Of a stretch of DNA of 64,000 nt, positions 1-10,892 are shown piece after piece (within the stretch, counting starts at the first letter, position 1; each line of letters starts with the position of its first letter). The position numbers were made by a program, and so were the translations under genes. Where the stretch lies: NCBI GenBank assembly GCA_958510825.1, contig OY294050.1, forward strand, positions 42,235,249 to 42,299,248. Direction: 5' to 3'. The DNA comes from Brachypterus glaber. Taxonomy: Eukaryota; Arthropoda; Insecta; Coleoptera; Kateretidae. Under the pieces are notes generated by a model. It was given only the letters and a program-made list of their open reading frames with translations. It was not told the origin of the DNA and ran no database searches.

Positions 1-274
1 TTAAGAAGTTAGTGTAGGTTTCGCCATTCAATCTGCCAGGAAACTCATGGGGTCCAACCTAAAAACAAATATTTTAAGCATTTTATGGTGGTTTATTTCT
101 CAAAATAACTTACTATAGCATCTCCCAATATTCCGGCCCAAATATTCAAGGAAAACCTTCGTTGGGGATTTCCTTGCCTGAAGGCATGGGGATTTTCCTG
201 ACCCCAAACATGAGAATTCCTTGAATTAAAAAAACTAATCTGAAACTAAGTTTCGAATCAACTTGTGTCACTAT

Positions 275-1168
275 TTATGACGAGTTATTCACCCGTGACG
301 AGGTTTTTCCTATCAAAGACTTCCATATTGCAGGTAAGTGGTAACCAGTGTCCCGATTGATATTGTTAGGATGCTTGATGATTTCTATCGATTCCCGTAT
401 CTTCCTTGGCATTTTTCTGTTTTCTGTTAATATTTGTTTTGTTTCAGACAAATTGATTTTATGACCTGTTTCATGTACATGTTCGGCTACTGCCGATAAG
501 GAAATTTGTTTCTTTCTTATACTGCTTTCATGCTCTTGAAGTCTTGTAGAAATTTTTCTCTTAGTTTCACCTATGTAAACCGTACCACAGGAGCAGGGTA
601 TTTTATATACGCCTTCTGAACTCAGGGGTATTTTGTCTTTTGTTGAAGTCAAACATTGACCTAATTTTTGGTTGGACCGAAATATAGGCTTAATATTTGA
701 CTTCTTCAAAAGTTTACCTATTTTATCCGTGATACCGCTTACATAGGGAAGTATAACTTGTGTCTGTCTGTCATTGTCACTATTGTCCTGTTGTTTGGGT
801 CTGGGATTTCTGTATTTGTATATGGTCTTATTAATGTCTTTTTTGGTATAACCGTTCATGGTCAAGGCTTTGGTTAGTTTAAGGAGTTCTGTGTCTAGGG
901 AATTCTTGTCTGAAATCATGAAAGCCCTATGAACAAGTGAATTAACTACCGAGCGTTTTTGAGAGGGATGGTGATGTGAAAATGCGTTTAGGTATCTGTC
1001 AGTGTGGGTTTTCTTCCTGTATACCGAGTGTCCTATTGAGCCATTTTCCGTTTTGTAAACCAAAACGTCCAAAAAGGGAAGTGATCCGTTGTTCTCAATT
1101 TCCATCGTAAACCGTATAGATTTATATTGGGAATTGAGGTGATTTAGAAAACCTTGAAGGCTTTCCAT
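275..1168 (-). pseudogene. PLE protein, 5'-truncated: end of reverse transcriptase plus GIY-YIG endonuclease
   Basis: This 297-codon open frame is the C-terminal third of a Penelope polyprotein. Residues 1-130 are the RT thumb/linker region, including SLPFLDVLVY. Residues about 185-215 hold the GIY-YIG nuclease start (GVYKIPCSCGTVYIGETK), with the Cys pair typical of PLE nucleases, followed by the conserved R and EHE segment. The RT catalytic motifs seen in the copy at 61346-62431 are missing because the fragment is truncated, so it is a dead copy despite being open. The family nicks target DNA with GIY-YIG and primes reverse transcription there. It differs from the 61-kb copy at few residues, so it is young. 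Confidence 0.85.
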
Positions 1169-1181
1169 GCCATGTAAGCGG

Positions 1182-1660
1182 CCTATGTAAGCGGTATCAC
1201 GGATAAAATAGGTAAACTTTTGAAGAAGTCAAATATTAAGCCTATATTTCGGTCCAACCAAAAATTAGGTCAATGTTTGACTTCAACAAAAGACAAAATA
1301 CCCCTGAGTTCAGAAGGCGTATATAAAATACCCTGCTCCTGTGGTACGGTTTACATAGGTGAAACTAAGAGAAAAATTTCTACAAGACTTCAAGAGCATG
1401 AGCGCAATATAAGAAAGAAACAAATTTCCTTATCGGCAGTAGCCGAACATGTACATGAAACAGGTCATAAAATCAATTTGTCTGAAACAAAACAAATATT
1501 AACAGAAAACAGAAAAATGCCAAGGAAGATACGGGAATCGATAGAAATCATCAAGCATCCTAACAATATCAATCGGGACACTGGTTACCACTTACCTGCA
1601 ATAATGAAGTCTTTGATAGGAAAAACCTCGTCACGGGTGAATAACCAAAACTCGTCATAA
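1182..1660 (+). pseudogene. PLE GIY-YIG endonuclease fragment
   Basis: Only the nuclease end of the PLE protein is present. The frame is open from the truncation point near 1184 to a stop at 1658-1660. It contains the GVYKIPCSCG and VYIGETKRKIS segments and the terminal basic region. It is nearly identical to residues of the 61-kb copy, with a short C-terminal difference. It has no start codon of its own and no RT, so it cannot move by itself. The 3' noncoding tail and hammerhead-like motif follow directly. Confidence 0.85.
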
Positions 1661-1700
1661 ATAGTGACACAAGTTGATTCGAAACTTAGTTTCAGATTAA

Positions 1701-1741
1701 TCCCTGAAGATGTCTCTAGTAGTAAGAGACGAAACGTCGGA
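1701..1741 (+). ncRNA. candidate PLE hammerhead ribozyme
   Basis: Seen: CTGAAGA (1704-1710, fits CUGANGA), a 5-bp helix GTCTC/GAGAC (1712-1716 with 1726-1730), GAAA (1731-1734), then the palindrome ACGT and C at 1738 as the expected cleavage nucleotide. A 3-bp stem I (TCC with GGA) flanks the core. One extra T (1711) sits between the core and helix II, which is not canonical. PLEs are known to carry hammerhead motifs with very short stem III in their terminal repeats. Activity is uncertain because of the extra base and the weak stem I. Confidence 0.55.
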
Positions 1742-1820
1742 AAGTGAAAATCCATTACCACGGTCTAAACCCGAAAGTGAAAGTTCTTTATATCTTAATG
1801 GCAGTGAAAGCTTAAAATCT

Positions 1821-2657
1821 AAGAATAAGGACAGTTAGTTATTTTTATACCTAATCAGTTAACTCTTACAATGGACTCCAACCACAAGTTTAATAAAGAT
1901 ACTTTTGTAAAATTGCATGTTAATATTAAATTGTTTTTTATTAAAGTAAATAAAATACATTGTACAGTGTTCATGAATTTAAGAGGTAGTTGTTTAATAG
2001 TATATAGTAAAGGTAGTAATAATATCAAATAAAATATCGAGTGAAAAAAGATTGAAAAAAAAAATAAAAAAATCTACCATAGTAGATATTTTAACAGCGT
2101 GCAATGTAGCTGGTTCCTAAATTCTGGCTTAGTTTAACAGTTTTTAGTTAAAATGTATTAGTTTTTTTCATGTTACATGATGTACGAGTATAAATAAATG
2201 ATATGACTTGACTACATACTGGAGTGTATGTTCTAGTAGGACAGTCCTACACAGTATTATGAATGAAAAATTATGATCTTCATTGCACTGAACGAATTCC
2301 TATGTAACTTTTTTATGAGCATAATTAATCTCTACTAGATGATATATATATTTTTTTTAAGTGAGGTCATGTCGTTTATGTACTTTTTAGCCATTAATTA
2401 AAACTTTCCGGTTCACTTATAATCAAAATGGCGGATCATAAATTTTTATATAACCTTGAGATGACAGTTCATCTATGTTCTTTGTCCTATGCTTAAGTTT
2501 TAAAAATCGAATTTCAGTGGTGCATGAGAATATACCTGAATATGTCTTTTGTATTGTATTATTAAGTTTATTCAGTATAATTAATAGTATACTACTTAAT
2601 AAGTAGTGTACTTACTTTATTATGTACACTTCCGAGCAGAGAATTTAACTACAACTC
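1821..2657. other. AT-rich sequence without recognisable gene
   Basis: No open frame of note, no tRNA-like boxes and no clear inverted repeat was found. The sequence is AT-rich with short homopolymer runs. Confidence 0.5.
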
Positions 2658-4704
2658 TTCACGTCCCACACAGGCGGAATTTTCTAAATTCATTGGCCAA
2701 AACCCTCGAAAGCGAAATTGCTTCAAATAGTTGCCTCTATCGTTTTTATCTTCTCTGTGAACTGTACCAATAGATGATGCCAAAGTTATTTTTCTATCAA
2801 AACAAATGAACCGAAAATGTCAGTTCAAAAATCGGGTTTCAAGAAACTAATTTTGAAACGTTATTTTTCCCGAAAAATCAGGTTTTTTTAATATAAATAT
2901 CAAAGCTGTTGCTTTCTTTAAGCAGTTTTTTAAAATGGATTTAAATTCCGTAGGTATGTACCTATTTATTTTTTACAAAAAAGTATTGTTTTTGATTATT
3001 GAGTTTAAAAGTGGAAGTCATAAGTTTTAGTCTGTAAATTAGGTTGCTTTTTTAAAACTTGTATTACGACTTGGCAAAAAGTTTCAGATTAATCAGCATT
3101 AAGCAACTTTTTACACTTGATTGAGAAGATTAATGTGTTTGCTAATTATTAAAACAAGAATTTGCTGCTAATATCCCCCGCCCCTCCCTCCCCAAACCTA
3201 AAAAATGTCTAAGACAGGCAGATTTAGTTTTAGGTATTTTTGAAGTAAAAAAATACTACTGCCAACAAAATAATGCTTTCCCCTGTAGGTCTAGGTTTAT
3301 TAATAAACTGATAAAAAAAATTGAAAAACCAAAAAATTTTCAAAAAATATTTCAAAAATGTTTAAAAAAAAAAATAATAAATTTTTTTTTTTCGAAAAAA
3401 ATTTCTTTTTTTTGAAAAACGAAAAGAAAAAATAAAAAAAGAATGTTTAAAAAATATTTTTATCACATTTTACCCCCTTCACCATCTGCAAATTTTGATA
3501 TAGGCGGCAGCCATATTGGATCCGCCAATTTTGTAAAAATTAAAATAAGTATTACATTCGTAATCAGCGACCAAAAAAAACCCTTGTACAATGGTTTTTA
3601 GTAAAAAATCTGCAAATTTTAATATAGGCGGCAGCAATATTGGATCCGCCATTTTGTAAAAATTAATTTGAATGTAAAATTTGTATTCAGCAGCCCAAAA
3701 ACCCCTAAATACATATTTTGGTATAAATTGGAGAATATTAAGGGTTTTGGCCATGAATTTAGAAAATTCCGCCTGTGTGCGTCTCCCCAGATAGAAATAG
3801 GTTTAAAAAAAATAGCAAGATTAGATGACTATAGTCATAATTAATAGCTAATAATTATGTTATCAAAGGGTCTGTAAACTTCAAAACCTATGAGAACGAA
3901 ATCCTAATGAGCTATAGTTCTTAAATAGTAGTAAAAGTTCTTCCGCATGCTAAACAACAGTAACAAACTGCAATTTCTTTTGCACAATTCTATTAGTGTT
4001 TTTGTTGCTGATTTCTATTTTGTTTAGATCAAATCTCTATATGTTTCCACTTTTAAGAAAAGCTGGAAATCATTTTAAAAGTTCAGTTGAGGAATAGCTT
4101 TTGATGCCTCTGCAATGATGTTTAAAGGAAGGTGAATTTATCCTTGTTAAGCAGTTTTTATAGATTTAAGGTCAAATTTATTATATTTGTCAAGCCCATG
4201 TGTCAATTTTGATAAATATGACATATACTGCCCAAAATAGTCTTAAACAGCAACACTGAATCGTCATTGCAGATGTCTTGAAAACTAGTCTTCAGTTGGA
4301 AGTGAAATCCATATACTTTTCTTTACGATTTTATAGAGCAAGTATGTAACTTGAATTCAAGCTATAGAAACCCTTTGAAGGTGCTTTAATAAATGATTTA
4401 TTGTTCACCTAAAATGACATTTTTTCAAATTTTCGGCAGGGTATTTCTCAAAAGCGGAAAGAGATAGAGATTTGGTTTAAACAAAATAGATATCGACAAC
4501 AAAAACACTATTAGAATTGTGCAAAAGAATGTGCAATTTATTAGTGTTGTTTAGCAGGCAGTCTGCGAAAGAACTTTTACCACTATTTACGAACTGACGC
4601 TCATTAGGATTTCATTCTGCATTTTACAGAACCTTTGCTCACATGATTTATCATCACCTAAGTTTGCTATTTTTTTAACCCATTTCCATTTGGGGGGACG
4701 TGAA
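2658..4704. mobile_element. foldback element, interrupted near its left end
   Basis: Sequence from about 3785 to 4060 is an imperfect inverted copy of about 4440-4700. The right end, gacgtgaa (4697-4704), pairs with ttcacgtc at 2658-2665. The matching left end is therefore separated from the rest of the left arm by the TIR element at 2667-3779. Removing that insertion makes the left arm line up continuously with the reverse complement of the right arm. No coding capacity is seen, so it is a non-autonomous foldback. Confidence 0.7.
2667..3779. mobile_element. TIR element (MITE-like) nested in a foldback
   Basis: Near-perfect terminal inverted repeats of about 38 bp start CACACAGGCGG at 2667 and end with its complement at 3779. 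The flanks cgtcc (2662-2666) and cgtct (3780-3784) look like a slightly decayed 5-bp TSD. Inside, a segment of about 120 bp is directly duplicated (near 3487 and 3611; shared core ggcggcagc..atattggatccgcc). The minus-strand open frame here (3479-3754) is low-complexity and not a credible gene. Confidence 0.7.
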
Positions 4705-4707
4705 CTT

Positions 4708-5863
4708 AAAGAACCTGGCACACATATAGGGGGGTTCCTGGGCCTCAGTCAAACTGCCTCAAATTTTGATATTTTGTAATTTCGGGGGTAAACATTAAAT
4801 TAGGAAAATTGCAGCCAAATTAAATGACCAGTTTCGGAGAAAAACGCTTTTAAAAATCTAATTTTATGACAGATTTTTTGATGTATATTAAGGTTATTTT
4901 TTACTTACGTAAATATTAACTTAATTAGCCGTTTTAAGTTTATACTCTATTAATTAAAGAACATGCAAGATAAATATTACATAAAAGGCTTTATTATCAT
5001 TTACTTACATGTGGTTCTATAAAATTTTTAAAACTTTGTGAAACTTCCACATGCTGGCATTTTCCACGTGTTTGCTAATTATCTGCATATTTTCTGTTAG
5101 ATTTTTGCTTGATTATGTTGAAACATGGTTTGATACATCGACAAATATTTTATAATTATATATTTTAGATTTTCTTGATATATTTTTCCAAAAATACGTC
5201 TGAGGCTTGACAAATCTGACAATCATATTTTCATAGGTAAAATATATTATTGAGATTGCCTAGCAACAACTTTTAATAAATATTATTATAAAGGGTTCAC
5301 TAATGAATTAAGTTGTTGCTAGGCAATCTCAATAATATGTTTTGCATATGAAAATATCATGAAAGATTTGTCAACCATCAGATATTGTTTTGAAAAAATA
5401 TATCAAGAAAATCTAAAATATATAATTATAAAATATTTGTTGATGTACCAAACCATGTTTCAACATAATCAAGCAAAAATCTAACAGAAAATATGCAGAT
5501 AATTAGCAAACACGTGGAAAATGCCAGCATGTGGAAGTTTCACAAAGTTTTAAAATTTTTATAGAACCACATGTAAGTAAATGATAATAAAGCCTTTTAT
5601 GTAATATTTATCTTGCCTGTTATTTAATTAATAGAGTATAATAAACTTAAAACTGCTAATTAAGTTAATATTTACGTAAGTAAAAAATAACCTTAATATA
5701 CGTCAAAAAAATAGATTTTTAAAAGCGTTTTTCTCCGAAACTGGTCATTTAATTTGCCTACAATTTTCCTAATTTAATGTTTACCCCCGAAATTACAAAA
5801 TATCAAAATTTGAGGCAGTTTGACTGAGGCCCAGGAACCCCCTATATGTGTGCCAGGTTCTTA
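4708..5863. mobile_element. long perfect-looking foldback palindrome
   Basis: Arms of about 560 bp (4708-5272 and 5311-5863) are inverted copies with high identity, separated by a central spacer of about 38 bp. The ends read agaacctggcacacatat and its complement. No open frame is present. It abuts the previous foldback within four bases. The two arms have diverged little, which suggests recent insertion or arm-to-arm conversion. Confidence 0.85.
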
Positions 5864-7172
5864 TACATTTTTTTAGTTGTGTTTCGTGTCAATCTATCTA
5901 GCAGCGGTTTAAGCACCATAGTACGCATAGTAGTCGTATTTGGACAAATTAGAGAAAACATTTTTACAATTTCTAAAAATTTAAATGATATTCGTTTAGT
6001 GAAAACATTAAATTAAAACAACCAAATTATTTATTTAAATCCATTTTTACAAAAAAAAATCGTATGAACTATTTTAAGATTTACTTTTTCTGAAAATATT
6101 ATTTATACTAATTTAAAAACCCTTATTAATATTCTTTAAAATCATGTAAAAATTAAATTAAATTATTTTGTTCAAGTAAAGTTTTGAACCTCAAAATAGT
6201 ATATTAAAGTACTAGTTTCATAACATACGTTTTTAGCCCACGAGTACAAGAAAACAAGCCGCTTGCGGTGAGTTTTCTAAAGTACTAGTACACTAAAAAG
6301 TGTTATGAAACGAGTGCTTTATACAATTTTTTCTATTTTGCTCTAAAATTTTAAAAAACTTACATTTAAATTGATGACCGATTTAGGATTTTTTGTTTCG
6401 GGTTGGCATTACAGTTTTCGTCATGTTTAAAATTCTAAGAACGAATATTATTTTGATATATTTTATAGTCATTTCTTCTCTTTTCCACTGCAAGTAACCA
6501 AGCCACAATTTTAACACGGTAAAACATAACCTAAACACAAAAATTTGTAGAAAATTAAAAAAATTAAAGTCAAGAGATAGACTTTTGTCTGTTGCCAACC
6601 CAAAAGAAAAAAACGTAGAGACCTCTTATGGGACCATAAGAACACGCAAAATGCGTGTGATTATAAGCTTATAAGAGTCGCAAAATAGAAAAGTGATAAA
6701 ACGTGTTTGAACTTTCATCGCTTTTTTGAAGTTAGAAACTAGTCAAACCAACCCCAGATTCGGATTCAGCGACCCCAAAAACGTATAGAAATGTCTGGGG
6801 AAACATACCTTTTTTGTGTGCCTGTGTTATTAATAATGTCTCCTTAGTCATTCGTAGCTCATTGTACATCTATAAGACAAAGGCGCGATATTATATGGAT
6901 CTACGGACACACAGCTTTTGAAAACTACAAAATGTACAGCAAAGAATTGGAAATAAAAGTGAAAAATATGACATCACAATTAAGAAAAATTGTTATTTCA
7001 TGGATATTGTTCCACTTCATAACTGCTTTGAGTTACGCACCAATATTTGGAGACGAAGAAGAGTTTTATTCTATAGTAATTTTTGTTTGTATACAAAAAC
7101 GATACACACAGAGAAAAAATCTAATTTGAAGTATTTGTGTTATTATTTGTGATATTATTTTATCTATAACAC
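5864..7172. other. AT-rich stretch with one small hairpin element
   Basis: The only structure noted is an imperfect inverted repeat at about 6194-6335 (tttcataacata..tttttag with ctaaaaagtgttatgaaa) around a short GC-richer loop. It resembles the hairpin at 33571-33704. Small open frames at 6383-6598 (minus) and 6932-7129 (plus) have no recognisable domain and are not called. Confidence 0.5.
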
Positions 7173-7436
7173 AGGGTGATTTAGCTCAGCGGTCAATGGC
7201 ATCGATATAGCCTGACACTGATCTAATGATCGTGAGTTCAAACCTCACTGGCGCCGATTGCCTTTTTCAGTTAATTAATAATTGAAATTGGCGAAGGCGT
7301 ACTCCCTAGATATATTGGTTCGAAAGTCAATTAAAGCCGGTGGTTCCCTCTACTACTAGCCCACACAAGTCCTGGACTTAGGGGATGCTTAATTAAGTAG
7401 AATAGTACGAGGTTAAAAACAAACATAAAAAAAAAC
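7173..7436 (+). mobile_element. tRNA-derived SINE
   Basis: The head has a pol III A box (TAGCTCAGCGG, 7182-7192) and a B box (agttcaaacctc, 7235-7246) at tRNA-like spacing. The arms do not fold into a functional tRNA. A body of about 170 bp of unrelated sequence follows and ends in an A-rich tail (7427-7436). This is the usual SINE layout: internal pol III promoter, body, 3' tail copied by a LINE reverse transcriptase. No clear TSD was found. Confidence 0.7.
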
Positions 7437-7663
7437 TCTATTTACCCAGCCATTTCCTCGAAAACTAAAAGAGGTTATCAGGTTTTGCAAAAACCTCCTT
7501 AAATGGGACAATAATATCTATAAAAAGTAGCCAAAACTAAAATCCACCCTTTAAACCCCCCCTAACTTACCCCTAACTTTATTTTTTTTAAATAGCACCC
7601 CTAAATTTTTTCGGATGTTTCGGATAGAACTTGAGCTTGCAAATACAACGATATTATACACTA

Positions 7664-8584
7664 GAGGAAAGTCGCCTAATTTCGGATACCATTTACAATG
7701 TATTCAATATTTAATACTCGGTATTACTTTTTGATATTTTTTTTATATAACCAGATACAACTTATTATAGCGAACCATGATTAATTATAAAAGCAATTTT
7801 ATTACAGTTTATTTTTTCCAAAAAACACGGTTAAAAAAAATCAGCGCATTTTTGTGCATTTGAAAAAGGGCTCCTAATTTCGGACATATCCGAAAATTTT
7901 TTTTCAAGAGTGGATCTGGATCCCATTGCTTATGTTTCTTGTTATTCCTTCACATTTAAGACGTAATTTAATCATTAAGCGATTTTCTACGAAATACTAT
8001 AGGAACTATAATTTTAGATTCCCAATTTCGAATATCTTAGTATCTTAGGTAATTTTCGTTTTTTCAAAATTGTTTATCTTAGTTTGTTGTATCCTTATAA
8101 AAATAATAATTAATGGTTGGTTATCCTGAATAATAATTACCTTGCGGATATCCGAAATTGTGAATCAAATGCACAAAAATGGTCTATCCGAAATTAGGCA
8201 ACTTTCAGCTTTTTAGATTAGAAATTTGTAGAATGTTTACGTTTTCAAATTGCTTAATTATGAATAGTGGATCAACTTAACTAACATCATAACTTACCCA
8301 AGACAGAATCACGAACTTTTATAACGATTATTTATAAAATAAACAAGCATAATAATGCAACTGAGCACAAAACTGCCATTTGCAATATAAACGATTTGTG
8401 CTGCCATTTAAAGGGGAGAAGCTCTACCGTTATCATATTACAGGACAGATTTAGTTTGGCTTTTGGCTTCACATAAAAGTAGGTTTCTGTTTACCTTTGC
8501 AGACAGTATCTTAAATACACTACTATCCGAAATTTGAAAACCATCCGAAATTTGGAAACCATCCGAAATTAGGCGCATTTCCTC
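7664..8584. mobile_element. TA-flanked MITE (Tc1/mariner-like ends)
   Basis: Terminal inverted repeats of about 24 bp (GAGGAAA..CGCCTAATTTCGGAT) lie just inside TA dinucleotides at 7662-7663 and 8585-8586. The block cctaatttcgga and its complement recur several times inside, most densely next to the right end where three copies stand in a row (8523-8575). There is no transposase frame. TA target duplication points to the Tc1/mariner group. Confidence 0.75.
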
Positions 8585-8586
8585 TA

Positions 8587-10892
8587 CTGGAAAGAATTAA
8601 GGGAACAAAAAAAATCCCAATATTTTTTGTGATTTTTGAAAGGCTGTATCTCATTGAAAAATGGTCATATGGAGATTTAAAAAAAAATTTTTTGAAGCTT
8701 TAAGTTTCTAGTTTTGAGATCTTTTGGCATTTTTGTTTTGTGAGATACGGTTATTGCGCAACCATAGGAAATAGAGTGAGATAAAAAAAATCCATTTTTT
8801 TCTTTTTTTTTGTGCCCAGTCTTATTTTTTTTTTTTTTTCAATTAAACCTATACAAAGGTCAGGTAGCTTGTTTATTCAGTTCTAATTTGATTTTTTATT
8901 ATTTTCTCTACGTCGATTTTTTGCTGAGATATTCGACTTTTAATGAAAAAAGATCCTTTTATTTTTGATCATCGATATCTCAGCAACTAATGACCGCACA
9001 GTAAATCAAATCTCTAGCCCTCGTTTACTCGACCGCCGAATACTGCGCCCCGGCATGGATTAACAGTCATCACACTCATTTGATAGATACTCAACTTAAT
9101 CAAGCTATGAGATTGATAAGTGGAACAATAAAACCAACTGCGATCCAATGGCTACCTGTTTTGTCACACATAGCCCCCCCGCAACTCGGGAGAGAAGCAG
9201 TATTAAAAGCGCTGCACGATAAGTGTAAAACAAACCTAGAACTTCCCATTCAACCTTCATGCAGCCCCACTCATGAATCAGACACAAAGGCTTAAATCCC
9301 GCTCTCCATCAGAACAGCTGCTAACATGCCCGATGACTTTGACATTAACAACCGATGGATGAGTTTATGGAGTGATGGAGATTGTGCCAATAAAGATCTT
9401 GTGGACGACCCTGCTACCAAAGTCCCTGGATTTAATCTTCCCCGCAGGCAATGGTGTGAGTTAAACCGCATACGCACCAATCACGGAAGATGCAACCAGG
9501 AGATGTACCATTGGGGACTTGTACCCTCTACCCAATGTAACCACTGTGGCCACCCGTCCCAAAGCAGAGCCCACCTGTATCGTGACTGTCCAGAAAAAGC
9601 TTTTGATGGTGCTTTGGAGGAGATACATCGTCTAGAACCAAACGCTGCCAATTGGCTTCAAAATGCCGACTTGCGACTGTGATCTTTCACCTTTTTTTTA
9701 TATTTTATTAAAATTTAATTGTACTGTTAATAATGTTAATTTGTTCATACGAAATAATAACAGTAAATCAAAGGGCGGTTTTAAAAACTTGAATGAATTG
9801 TCTATAAGCACCCGCCATGGTTTTTAAAGAAAAAATTATTTTTTCATCCTTTACATTAATTTAAAAAAAAAACTGAAAAAAAAATGACTTTTTACTGTTT
9901 TTTAGAAAATCTACTTATTATTTACAAATTTTGATGAATCGGCTGAATGGAAGCGTAAATCCGACCGTGCAACCTCCACGTGGTACGCTTTGGGTAACGC
10001 AAATGCCGGCCGTTAAATTATGAAGATTAAAACCGTATGGGAAACAACAAGATATTGTTTTCTGAAATGTCCAGCAACTTTTCCAAAACAAAAAAAAATC
10101 AAATTTTTTTTTAATTTTTTTTTTTTTTATTTTTAATTTTTTTTTTCCTTAAATTTAAGCGATATCTGATGTCAAATTTTGGGAAAAGTCGAAGTAAAAA
10201 TCTTTTTTTTCATTTTGATAATGATTACGGAGTGTTTAGTGTTCCTTTAATTCTTTTTAAACGTTTGATCATTTGGAACAGAAAATCGGTTCCATGGATC
10301 AACTTGTAAATTTACTGGGTTATTGTGGGTACCCTAAACTGTAAAAATTACACTCAACATGTCGATTCATCAAAATTTGTAAATAATCCGTAGATTTTAT
10401 AAAAAACATTTTTTTTTCAGTTTTTTTAAATTAATGTATAGGATGAAAAAAAAAATTTCTTTAAAAACCATGGTGGGTGCTTATAGACAATTCATTCAAG
10501 TTTTTAAAACCGCCCTTTGATTTACTGTGCGGTCATTAGTTGCTGAGATATCGATGATCAAAAATAAAATGATCCTTTTTCATTAAAAGTCGAATATCTC
10601 AGCAAAAAATCGATGTAGAGAAAATAATAAAAAATCAAATTAGAACTGAATAAACAAGCTACCTGACCTTTGTATTGGTTTAATTGAAAAAAAAATTAAG
10701 AGTGGGGACCTATGGTTGCGCGATAACCGTATCTCACAAAAAAAAAATTGCCAAAAGATCTCAAAACTAGAAACTTAAAGCTTTAAAATTATTTTTTTTT
10801 AATCTCCATACTACCATTTTTCACTGAGATACAGCCTTTCAAAAATCACAAAAAAATTTGAGATTTTTTTTTGTTCCCTTAATTCTTTCCAG
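8587..10892. mobile_element. TA-flanked foldback carrying a LINE insertion
   Basis: The ends CTGGAAAGAATTAAGGGAAC and its complement lie inside TA at 8585-8586 and 10893-10894. The left arm is 8587-9010 plus 9773-9945; the right arm is about 10354-10892. The central loop is about 400 bp. The left arm is interrupted by the LINE at 9011-9759, and the right arm keeps the uninterrupted version of that site. It shares the TA at 8585-8586 with the neighbouring MITE. Confidence 0.8.
9011..9759 (+). pseudogene. 5'-truncated non-LTR retrotransposon (Jockey-superfamily RT C-terminus)
   Basis: The fragment opens in frame with the segment STAEYCAPAW typical of the end of LINE reverse transcriptases. It continues through DTQLNQAMRLISGT and IQWLPVLSHIAPPQL (within 9080-9295), changes frame near 9290, and ends in a frame (9326-9682) with RRQWCELNRIRTNHGRC and a CNHCG..H..C cluster. 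A stop and a short AATAATA-type tail follow. The 13-bp TSD acagtaaatcaaa (8998-9010 and 9760-9772) bounds it exactly, so it is a target-primed, 5'-truncated insertion. The frame change shows it is dead. Confidence 0.85.

Larger units (their letters stand above)
235..1820. mobile_element. Penelope-like element, two fragments joined head to head
   Basis: A minus-strand fragment (235-1174) and a plus-strand fragment (1182-1820) of one PLE family meet at 1174-1182. Both match the longer plus-strand copy at 61253-62570. Between them lies a 7-base filler, taagcgg, which repeats the bases a few positions further on in the plus fragment. The minus fragment stops at 235, inside the noncoding tail, so it lacks the hammerhead-like motif. 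The plus fragment runs through that motif and 80 bp beyond. PLEs are known for 5' truncation and for partly inverted insertions, so this is best read as one insertion with an inverted 5' part. No TSD was identified. Confidence 0.85.

Noticed and set aside
7173..7260. Possible tRNA gene
   Set aside because: A and B boxes are present, but arms do not pair as a tRNA and a SINE body with A-rich tail follows.
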